Part shown: positions 52,613 to 64,000 of the stretch, piece after piece
Layout: the number at the start of each line of letters is the position of its first letter
Numbering within the stretch: the stretch's first letter is position 1
Assembly: GCA_038316355.1 (NCBI GenBank)
Contig: JBBQAO010000012.1
Location: forward strand, 3,470 to 67,469
Direction: 5' to 3'
Length of the DNA stretch: 64,000 nt
From: Ga0077527 sp038316355
GTDB lineage: Bacteria; Pseudomonadota; Gammaproteobacteria; Burkholderiales; SG8-41
Notes under the pieces: model-generated
The model's database searches: none
The model's input: the letters and a program-made list of their open reading frames with translations, nothing else
Told to the model about the DNA's origin: nothing
Position numbers and translations under genes: made by a program

Positions 52613-54790
52613 TCAGAATTCCGCCGGATCAACATCCAGCGACCAGCGCGCTGCGGTGCTGGCAGTCTCTGCCAGATGCGGGCGCCAGGCATTAAGGAAT
52701 TTCCGCAAATCGGCGCGCGACGATGACTGAATCAGCAGATGCGCGCGTTCGCGACCGGACTTGCGCATCATGTTGGCGGGCACCGGGTCATAGACTGTGA
52801 CCGCCGGCTGGAGGTGGCGGGCGCTGCGCGCAGCCTGGGCGAGGAATTGCAGGGCAAGGTCCACCGTGCGCGCCTCGGCGCGCAACAGCGCCTGATGCAC
52901 ATACGGTGGAAATCCCGCTTGTTTCCGCTCCGCCAGCTGGCTGCGCGCATAAGTGTCGAAGTCCTGATCACGCAACGCTGCATACAGGGGATGGTCGGAA
53001 AATTCGGTTTGCACCAGCACTTCACCCTGCTGGTCGCCGCGGCCGGCGCGACCGGCGACCTGGGTCAGCAAGGCATACAGTCGTTCCGCCGCGCGAAAAT
53101 CATTGCTGTAGAGCATGCCGTCGGCGTTGACCACGCCGACCAGATTCAGGTGCGGAAAATCATGGCCCTTGGCGAGGATCTGGGTGCCGACGAGGATATC
53201 AACCGTGCGCTCGCGGATGCGGCTGCGCATGTTCTGCCAGGCCTCTTTGCGCCTTGTGCTGTCGCGGTCGACGCGCAGGATGCGCGCTTGCGGAAATTGT
53301 TTAACAAGAGCGGCTTCGATGCGCTGCGTGCCCTGCCCGACCGGCGCCAGGTCGGCGTCGCCGCATTCCGGGCAGGCCGTGGGCACGGCACTGTCGTGGC
53401 CGCAGTGGTGGCAGCGCAGCCGGCGGTCGCGCAAATGCACCACCAGTTTTGCCGAGCAGCGTTTGCAGTCGGATATCCAGCCGCAGCTGCCGCACATCAG
53501 CACGGGGGCGTAACCGCGGCGGTTGATGAACACCATGCTTTGTTCGTTGCGATCGATGCGTTTGCCGATGGCGGCGATCAACCGGGCGGACAGCCCATCA
53601 ACGGGTTTTTCATTGCGCAGGTCGATGCATGAAATTACCGGCGGTCGCGCATTGATGCGGTCCTGCAAGGTCAGCAATTGATAGCGATGGTCAATGGCAT
53701 TGCGGTAAGTCTCCAGCGCCGGGGTCGCCGAACCGAGCACCACTGGCACACCGGCGTGGCGGGCGCGGGCCACGGCCAGATCCCGTGCTGAATAACGGAA
53801 ACCTTCGCCCTGTTTGAACGAGCTGTCATGTTCCTCGTCGACGATGATCAGACCGAGATCGGGCAATGGTGTGAAGACCGACAACCGCGTGCCGAGCACG
53901 ATACGCGCGCGACCCTTGCGCGCGTCCTGCCAGCGTGTGGCGCGTTCGCCATCGGCCAGTCCGCTGTGCAGCGTGGACACCGGCAAGCCGGGGAAGCGCG
54001 CGATAACCAGTGATTCCAGTTGCGGCGTCAGTGCAATTTCCGGTACCAGCAGCAGCACCTGGGTATTGCGCGCCAGCGCGGCGGCGATGGCATGCAGGTA
54101 GACCTCGGTTTTGCCGCTGCCGGTGATGCCCCACAGCAGTACGGGCTGATAAGTCCCCAGTGCCACGATGATGGCCTGGGCTGCAGCATTTTGTCCGGCA
54201 GTCAGTGCCGGGCCGACAGAGGGTGTCGGCATCGTTGCCGGTTTTCCCGGTGACAGCGTGGTAGTTTGCACCCAGCCCTGCGCGATGAACGTCTTCAATG
54301 CCGTTCGTGCTGCAGCACCCAGCGCGCCAATTGCTGCATGTTCAATGATGATTTTATTTTGCAGCAGCGCCAGCAGATCGCGTTGCGCGCGTGCGCGAGG
54401 CGGCAATGTTGCGATATCAGCGGCAATACCCGCCGCCGTCAGCGCATACGCAAGCGGGGTTTCTTCACGGCTGCGCACGCGGCGCAATGCGGCCGGCACG
54501 GTGGCCATGATCACCGCACCCAGTGGATGCACGTAATAATCCGCGGCAAATTCGAGCAGGCGCAGATCGGCGCGATCGAGCAGCGGTGCGGTATCGAGTA
54601 CGGTGATGGCGCGCTTGAGTTTGGCTTCAGGCACACCGCTGCTGTCCGGCCTGGCAACGATGATGCCGATCAGTTTTTGCCGACCGAAGGGCACCAGCAC
54701 CCGTGCGCCGATCTGCGCTGCGCGTTCATCGCAGCGGTAATCGAACAGACGCGCTATCGGCACATCGAGCGCAACACGGATCAGGCTCAT
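52613..54790 (-). CDS. priA: primosomal protein N' (replication restart helicase PriA)
   Basis: The gene encodes 725 residues. PriA recognises stalled forks and reloads the replisome. The N-terminal DNA-binding domain (1-190) is followed by Walker A GITGSGKTEVY (221-231), the DEEH-type box VDEEHDSSFKQGEGFRYSARD (in part), and the zinc-binding region with eight cysteines in CGSCGW, CKRC, CHHCGH and CPECGD. The second helicase domain has VGTQILAKGHDFP and QVAGRAGRGDQQG. It is transcribed away from a 474-base interval holding two DnaA-box matches. Confidence 0.96.
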   Translation of the reverse strand: MSLIRVALDVPIARLFDYRCDERAAQIGARVLVPFGRQKLIGIIVARPDSSGVPEAKLKRAITVLDTAPLLDRADLRLLEFAADYYVHPLGAVIMATVPAALRRVRSREETPLAYALTAAGIAADIATLPPRARAQRDLLALLQNKIIIEHAAIGALGAAARTALKTFIAQGWVQTTTLSPGKPATMPTPSVGPALTAGQNAAAQAIIVALGTYQPVLLWGITGSGKTEVYLHAIAAALARNTQVLLLVPEIALTPQLESLVIARFPGLPVSTLHSGLADGERATRWQDARKGRARIVLGTRLSVFTPLPDLGLIIVDEEHDSSFKQGEGFRYSARDLAVARARHAGVPVVLGSATPALETYRNAIDHRYQLLTLQDRINARPPVISCIDLRNEKPVDGLSARLIAAIGKRIDRNEQSMVFINRRGYAPVLMCGSCGWISDCKRCSAKLVVHLRDRRLRCHHCGHDSAVPTACPECGDADLAPVGQGTQRIEAALVKQFPQARILRVDRDSTRRKEAWQNMRSRIRERTVDILVGTQILAKGHDFPHLNLVGVVNADGMLYSNDFRAAERLYALLTQVAGRAGRGDQQGEVLVQTEFSDHPLYAALRDQDFDTYARSQLAERKQAGFPPYVHQALLRAEARTVDLALQFLAQAARSARHLQPAVTVYDPVPANMMRKSGRERAHLLIQSSSRADLRKFLNAWRPHLAETASTAARWSLDVDPAEF

Positions 54791-55264
54791 CGCGGGCTGT
54801 GGTAGGGCGGGAAAAGTTGGCGCGTGGAGTTCAGCAGGATTATCGGAAAAGCGGCCAACTTGTTTGCCTGCAAGGGTTTTCCCAGAGTCCGGGCTTGTGG
54901 ATAAGCTTGTTGATCAAATCCGTCGGGGCGGAAATTTTATAAGATCCACCAACCTTGCCACGGCATTACCGCAGCTACAACTTTATAAAAATATCAATAA
55001 AAACAATTAGTTACGATGGAATACCAGGGGCGAAACCGACTGCGGGCTGTGGCCGTACCCAGTTAACTCCTTGCTGTGCATAAGCTTTTTGCATCTTATG
55101 CCGACCAGGCGACTTAGGGAATCTCTGAAGAACCGTAGAGAGCGACGCGAGTGCAAGGAGCCCCCAAGGGGACTTGCTTCGCAGCGCCCAGGAGCTCAGA
55201 CATATCAAATAGATAGGCGAGGCTCCGAGCACCGCGCGACGCAGCAATCGCGCCGCGCAGTAGG
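54791..55264. promoter_or_regulatory. priA-hemE intergenic region: DnaA-box matches and AT-rich tract
   Basis: No gene was found in these 474 bases. They hold TGTGGATAA (54896-54904) and TGTGCATAA (55075-55083), both exact matches to the DnaA box TTATNCACA on the complementary strand and both followed by GCTT. Between them is an AT-rich tract (about 54930-55015, with TTTTATAAG and CTTTATAAAAATATC). From 55114 on the sequence belongs to the candidate MITE. The second box is the left arm of a GCATAAG/CTTATGC hairpin (55078-55101), so it may be structural. The priA promoter must also lie here. Confidence 0.55.
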
Positions 55265-55283
55265 TTATTCAGAGTTTCCTTGG
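55114..55283. repeat. candidate MITE or IS remnant with imperfect terminal inverted repeats
   Basis: The left arm TTAGGGAATCTCTGAA (55114-55129) and the right arm TTCAGAGTTTCCTTGG (55268-55283) are complementary at 12 of 16 positions. The 140-base interior has no ORF but contains self-complementary pieces (GCAAGGAGCCCC...GGGGACTTGC, CGCGCGACGC...GCGCCGCGC). The right arm lies inside the last codons of hemE (QGNSE-stop), so either the element supplied the stop or the match is accidental. Low confidence. Confidence 0.4.
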
Positions 55284-56335
55284 TGGTACTGGCGGCTCAG
55301 TTCATGCACGGCGTCGACCAGCGTGGCGACATGCTCAGGTGGCGTGAACTGCGAGATGCCGTGTCCCAGGTTGAAGACATGTCCCGATCCCGCGCCGAAC
55401 TGGCGCAGCACCGCATCGACCTGAGTGTGGATGGCCGCAGGTGTGCTGAACAAAACCGCCGGATCGAGATTGCCCTGCAGCGCAACCTTGTCACCGATGC
55501 GGCGGCGGGCGGCACCAAGATTGACGGTCCAGTCGAGGCCCACGGCATTGCAGCCAATGGCCGCGATGTCTTCCAGCCACAGGCCCCCGCCTTTGGTGAA
55601 CACGATGCTCGGCACCGGCTGCCCATCCCATTCACGATGCACGCCGGCAATCACCCGGTGCAGATACGCCAGCGAGAATTCGCGGTAGGCGGCGTCGGAC
55701 AATGCGCCTCCCCAGGTATCGAACACCATCACCACCTGCGCACCGGCTTCGATCTGGGCGTTGAGGTAGGCAATGACCGCACGGGCATTGATGTCCAGCA
55801 CGTGGTGCAGCAGATCGGGCCGCGCATACAGCATGCTCTTGATGGTGCGGAAATCATCGCTGCCGCCGCCTTCGATCATGTAACAGGCCAACGTGTAGGG
55901 GCTGCCGGAAAAACCGATCAGCGGTACTGAATTGTCGAGTGCGCCGCGGATCTGTTTTACCGCATCGAGCACATATCCCAGGCTGGCACCCGGATCCGGT
56001 ACGGCCAGCTTGCGGATTGCTGTTTCGTCGCGCAGCGGGCGCTCGAATTTCGGTCCTTCACCTTCGGCAAAATACAGACCCAGACCCATGGCATCGGGCA
56101 CGGTCAGGATGTCGGAAAACAGGATGGCGGCATCGAGCTTGAATCGTGTCAATGGCTGCAGCGTGACTTCAGTGGCGAGGTCGGGATTTTTGGCCAGCGC
56201 GAGAAAACTGCCGGCACGTTTACGCGTTGCGTTGTATTCCGGCAGGTAGCGCCCGGCCTGACGCATGACCCAGACGGGGGTGTACGGCGTTGGCTGTCGC
56301 AGCAGCGCGCGGATCAGTGTGTCGTTTTTCAGCAT
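55265..56335 (-). CDS. hemE: uroporphyrinogen decarboxylase
   Basis: The gene encodes 356 residues. It removes four acetate carboxyls from uroporphyrinogen III to make coproporphyrinogen III in heme synthesis. Motifs include PVWVMRQAGRYLPEYNATR near the N-terminus with the conserved Arg residues, ILFSDILTVPDAMG, GFSGSPYTLACYMIEGGGS and FDTWGGALS. It starts 87 bases after gltD in the same direction. The last codons overlap the right arm of the candidate MITE. Confidence 0.96.
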   Translation of the reverse strand: MLKNDTLIRALLRQPTPYTPVWVMRQAGRYLPEYNATRKRAGSFLALAKNPDLATEVTLQPLTRFKLDAAILFSDILTVPDAMGLGLYFAEGEGPKFERPLRDETAIRKLAVPDPGASLGYVLDAVKQIRGALDNSVPLIGFSGSPYTLACYMIEGGGSDDFRTIKSMLYARPDLLHHVLDINARAVIAYLNAQIEAGAQVVMVFDTWGGALSDAAYREFSLAYLHRVIAGVHREWDGQPVPSIVFTKGGGLWLEDIAAIGCNAVGLDWTVNLGAARRRIGDKVALQGNLDPAVLFSTPAAIHTQVDAVLRQFGAGSGHVFNLGHGISQFTPPEHVATLVDAVHELSRQYHQGNSE

Positions 56336-56422
56336 CGGGGTTGAGGTGTGAGGATATGGGATTAAGGATAAAGCGGGTTCGCCACCGCGGCCCGCTCAAT
56401 TCTCATTCCTCGATCCGGATTC

Positions 56423-57841
56423 TCAGCGTGGCAGTTCCGTAGACCCCATCAAAAATTCATCGACAGACCGTGCGCACTGACGGCCTTCGCGAATAGCCCA
56501 TACGATCAGCGATTGCCCGCGCCGCATGTCGCCGGCGGCAAATACTTTGCCGATCGAAGTCTGGTATTTATCAGTGTCGGCTTTGACGTTGCCGCGGTTA
56601 TCCTTGGCTACGCCCAGTTGATCCAGCAGGGCCTGGCGCGGACCAGTGAAGCCCATCGCCAGCAGCACCAGGTCAGTCTTGATGGTGAATTCGGATCCCG
56701 GCACTTCTTTCATCTGGCCGTCTTTCCATTCCAGGCGTACGGCAATCAGTTTCTCGACCTTGCCGTTTTTGCCTTCAAAGCGCTTGGTGGCCACGGACCA
56801 GTCACGCTGGCAGCCTTCTTCGTGCGAGCTGGAAGTGCGCAGCTTTACCGGCCAGTACGGCCAGACCATGGGTTTGTTTTCCTGCTCCGGAGGCTGCGGC
56901 AGCAGCTCGAACTGCGTGACGGATGCGGCACCATGCCGGTTTGACGTGCCGACGCAGTCGGACCCGGTGTCACCGCCGCCGATTACCACTACGTGCTTGC
57001 CGGTGGCCTTGAGCTGAGCGCTGATCTGGTCGCCGGCAACGACTTTGTTCTGTTGCGGCAGGAATTCCATGGCGTAGTAGACGCCCTCAAGATCGCGGCC
57101 AGGAACTGGCAGGTCGCGCGGCTGTTCCGCGCCGCCGGACATCACTACGGCGTCAAATTCATCGACCAGCTTTTTGGCAGGGACTGCGTCGCCGATATCC
57201 TGGTTGACGCGAAACTCGACACCTTCGGCACGCATCTGGTCCATGCGGCGATCGATCAGGTGTTTTTCCATCTTGAAATCAGGGATGCCGTAACGCAGCA
57301 GGCCGCCGACACGATCCGATTTTTCGAAGACCACGACACCATGTCCGGCGCGCGCCAGTTGCTGCGCGCAGGCCAGCCCAGCGGGGCCGGAGCCGATCAC
57401 GGCAACACGTTTGCCGGTTTTTTTTGGCGGTGGTTGCGGCACGACCCAGCCCGACTCCCAGCCTTTGTCGATGATCGCGTGCTCAATCGATTTGATGCCG
57501 ACAGGCGCACTGTTGATGTTCAGCGTGCAGGCGGCTTCGCAGGGGGCCGGGCAGACGCGGCCGGTGAATTCGGGGAAATTGTTGGTTGAGTGCAGGGTAT
57601 CCAGCGCCTGCTGCCAGTTCTGGCGGAACACCAGGTCATTCCAGTCCGGGATGATGTTGTTGACCGGACAGCCACTCATGCAGAACGGCGTGCCGCAATC
57701 CATGCAGCGCGCGCCCTGGATGCCGGCAGCTTCGCTGGTCAGCGGGTGCACGAATTCGCGCCAGTGCTTGAGCCGCTCCCGTGGCTGGTCAGCAGCTTCG
57801 TGCAGACGTTCGAATTCCAGAAATCCGGTTACTTTTCCCAT
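56423..57841 (-). CDS. gltD: glutamate synthase small subunit
   Basis: The gene encodes 472 residues. It oxidises NADPH through FAD and passes electrons via [4Fe-4S] centres to GltB. The N-terminal iron-sulfur cysteines are in ARCMDCGTPFCMSGCPVNN (46, 49, 54, 58). An FAD site VIGSGPAGLACAQQLARAGH and an NADPH site IGGGDTGSDCVGTSNRHGA follow. It is 73 bases after gltB and works with it to make two glutamates from glutamine and 2-oxoglutarate. Confidence 0.96.
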   Translation of the reverse strand: MGKVTGFLEFERLHEAADQPRERLKHWREFVHPLTSEAAGIQGARCMDCGTPFCMSGCPVNNIIPDWNDLVFRQNWQQALDTLHSTNNFPEFTGRVCPAPCEAACTLNINSAPVGIKSIEHAIIDKGWESGWVVPQPPPKKTGKRVAVIGSGPAGLACAQQLARAGHGVVVFEKSDRVGGLLRYGIPDFKMEKHLIDRRMDQMRAEGVEFRVNQDIGDAVPAKKLVDEFDAVVMSGGAEQPRDLPVPGRDLEGVYYAMEFLPQQNKVVAGDQISAQLKATGKHVVVIGGGDTGSDCVGTSNRHGAASVTQFELLPQPPEQENKPMVWPYWPVKLRTSSSHEEGCQRDWSVATKRFEGKNGKVEKLIAVRLEWKDGQMKEVPGSEFTIKTDLVLLAMGFTGPRQALLDQLGVAKDNRGNVKADTDKYQTSIGKVFAAGDMRRGQSLIVWAIREGRQCARSVDEFLMGSTELPR

Positions 57842-57914
57842 GACTGTCCAACCCCTGAAACATCACGCCCGTGAGGGCAAAAATAATTCCTGAGCAGCCT
57901 TGCCTTATGCCGAA

Positions 57915-62573
<4,659 letters not shown>

Positions 62574-62726
62574 CAGGAGCCTCGTCAAAACATTTTGATA
62601 ATCAATAGCTTACGCAACATTTTGCTGCAATGCCACAAATTCCGGCGATCCACCTGCGAAAACCAGAGTGAAACCGGACAAGTTTACCTGCATCAAGGGG
62701 TGGCTTCAACCTCCAGCCTTGTCCAA

Positions 62727-62779
62727 TGGGGTTTGAGTCTGAGCGAGGGACGTGATTCCAACGGGGTATGAGTCTGAGC
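62727..62779 (+). repeat. 18-bp direct repeat at the left side of the insertion sequence
   Basis: TGGGGTTTGAGTCTGAGC (62727-62744) and CGGGGTATGAGTCTGAGC (62762-62779) match at 16 of 18 positions with a 35-base period. The transposase ATG (62768) is inside the second copy. The pair may be end-binding sites for the transposase. Confidence 0.6.
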
Positions 62780-64000
62780 AGGCGGCTGGAAGCGATCATG
62801 ATGCAAGGCATGGTGATCGATATGAACGAAGAACGGCTACAAACCCTGGCCCAGCTGCAGGCCTTTCTGGATGGCACGATTTCAGTGGATTTTGCGGTGG
62901 TGGACGCGCAACGCTACGACTTTATCGCCCGCACTGTGCGCCGCTTTTGCTACAGCCGCCTCAAGCGTGCCGGTAAAGCCATCGTGCTGCGCTTTGTGGA
63001 GCGCGTGAGCGGCTATTCGCGCCAGCAGGTCTGCCGGCTGATCAAACGCGGCGATGGGCAGCGCCCGCTGGTTAAGCGCTACCGCGGCTCGCGTACCAGC
63101 TTTGCCCGCACCTACACCGATGCGGACGTGCGCCTGCTTGCCGCGACCGACACCTTGCACGGCACGCTTTCGGGCCTGGCCACCAAGAAACTCATGGAGC
63201 GGGCCATGGCGCTCTTTGGTGAATCCGGCTATCAGCGCCTGGCTACGATCTCGGTAGGGCATCTGTATAACCTGCGCCAGCGCGCCGGCTACCAACGCCT
63301 GCGCCGAGTGTTTACCAAGACCCGCTCAGTGACCGTCCCGATCGGCGAGCGCCGTGCCCCGGCCCCGCATAATCGCCCCGGCTACCTGCGCGTGGACAGC
63401 GTACATCAGGGTGATCAGGACGGCATCAAAGGGGTCTACCACATCAACACCGTGGACTGCATCACGCAGTTTGAGGCGGTGGCCACTTGCGAGCGCATCA
63501 GCGAAGCCTTCCTGATTCCCGTGCTCGAAGCGTTACTGCAAAGCTTTCCTTTTGCAATCAAAGGTTTTCATACAGACAACGGCTCGGAATACATCAATGC
63601 CCACGTGACGGCGCTGCTCAACAAGTTGCTCATCGAGGAGCAAACCAAATCACGTTCCCGGCACAGTAACGACAACGCGTTGGCAGAGTCAAAGAACGGG
63701 GCGATTGTACGTAAACACTTGGGCTATGGGCACATCCCGCAGCGCTTCGCCGCACAGGTCAATGTTTTTTGCCGCGAACACTTGAACCCTTACATTAACT
63801 TCCACCGCCCGTGCTTGTTCGCCGAAACCATCACCGACGCCAAGGGCCGTCAACGTAAACGCTATCCCTACGCGCTGATGATGACACCCTATGAGAAGTT
63901 CAAATCGCTGCCCGATGCGGCGCTTTATCTAAAACCCGGCATGACCTTTCGCGACCTCGACCACTGTGCCAACGCGATGAGCGATAATGAGGCCGCACGG
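62768..64000 (+). CDS. DDE integrase/transposase, partial (continues past the right edge)
   Basis: At least 411 codons are open with no stop before the window ends. An N-terminal helix-turn-helix is suggested by SGYSRQQVCRLIKR. The retroviral-integrase-type core has the catalytic triad Asp210 (YLRVDSVHQG), Asp270 (GFHTDNGSEY) and Glu307 (DNALAESKNG), with 36 residues between the last two, as in IS3/IS481-like elements. The C-terminus contains NFHRPCLFAE and a lysine-rich end. The core is intact, so the copy may be active. The exact IS family is not assigned. Confidence 0.9.
   Translation, partial: MSLSRRLEAIMMQGMVIDMNEERLQTLAQLQAFLDGTISVDFAVVDAQRYDFIARTVRRFCYSRLKRAGKAIVLRFVERVSGYSRQQVCRLIKRGDGQRPLVKRYRGSRTSFARTYTDADVRLLAATDTLHGTLSGLATKKLMERAMALFGESGYQRLATISVGHLYNLRQRAGYQRLRRVFTKTRSVTVPIGERRAPAPHNRPGYLRVDSVHQGDQDGIKGVYHINTVDCITQFEAVATCERISEAFLIPVLEALLQSFPFAIKGFHTDNGSEYINAHVTALLNKLLIEEQTKSRSRHSNDNALAESKNGAIVRKHLGYGHIPQRFAAQVNVFCREHLNPYINFHRPCLFAETITDAKGRQRKRYPYALMMTPYEKFKSLPDAALYLKPGMTFRDLDHCANAMSDNEAAR

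Larger units (their letters stand above)
62727..64000 (+). mobile_element. insertion sequence upstream of gltB, right end outside the window
   Basis: The element is recognised by its DDE transposase gene. Neither boundary is certain: the left end lies between the gltB start (62573) and the direct repeats, the right end beyond 64000. It is inserted facing away from gltB. Confidence 0.7.

Overview
The window reads as a chromosomal stretch from a betaproteobacterium (GC-rich, obligately housekeeping gene content). The evidence is gene order: the glycolytic/Calvin-type run tkt-gap-pgk-pyk-fba; def-fmt-rsmB-DUF4390-ntrY-ntrX; a LysM gene next to dprA and topB; gyrB-dnaN-dnaA facing away from rpmH-rnpA-yidC-mnmE-mnmG-rsmG-parA-parB-atpIBEFHAGDC; glmU-glmS; and gltB-gltD-hemE-priA. 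The species cannot be named from the sequence alone. The window holds the dnaA/parAB/parS neighbourhood, so it lies close to the chromosomal replication origin.

Layout. 1-2.2 kb is an accessory patch: the start of an amidohydrolase gene cut by the window edge, a broken REP-associated transposase (RAYT) with an attached relic of a CobW-type GTPase tail, an orphan Rhs/YD-repeat fragment, and a small ParD/ParE-like toxin-antitoxin pair. 2.2-3.4 kb is an intact CobW-family metallochaperone GTPase. 3.4-10.5 kb (minus strand) is central carbon metabolism: transketolase, GAPDH, phosphoglycerate kinase, pyruvate kinase and class I aldolase. 10.6-17.4 kb (minus strand) is a def-fmt-rsmB translation/rRNA block that runs into an NtrY/NtrX-type two-component system whose regulator has lost its ATPase motifs. 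17.5-22.7 kb (plus strand) has a LysM protein, DprA and DNA topoisomerase III, closed by a terminator against gyrB.

22.7-27.9 kb (minus) is gyrB, dnaN and dnaA. From 28.1 kb the plus strand carries rpmH, rnpA, yidC, mnmE, two parS-like palindromes, mnmG, rsmG, parA, parB and the complete nine-gene F1Fo ATP synthase operon, which ends in a strong hairpin terminator at 43.2 kb. glpD, glmU and glmS follow. 48.0-62.6 kb returns to the minus strand: an argS-SPOR-dsbA-dsbA-SDR operon, priA, hemE, gltD and gltB. An insertion sequence with a DDE integrase starts just upstream of gltB and runs off the right edge.

How the parts fit: DnaA, DnaN, GyrB, PriA and TopB serve replication and topology; ParA, ParB and the parS pair serve origin segregation; RpmH, RnpA, YidC, MnmE/G, RsmB/G, Def, Fmt and ArgS serve RNA and protein maturation; ATP synthase and the glycolytic enzymes supply energy; GlmU/GlmS feed cell-wall precursor synthesis; GltBD assimilates ammonia.

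I found no clearly new defence, biosynthetic or regulatory system. The observations most worth checking are the parS pair, the DnaA-box/AT-rich region between priA and hemE, the degenerate NtrX-type regulator, the RAYT/CobW-tail scar, and conserved small genes (yidD, smg) missing from their usual places. No tRNA, rRNA or CRISPR array was recognised.
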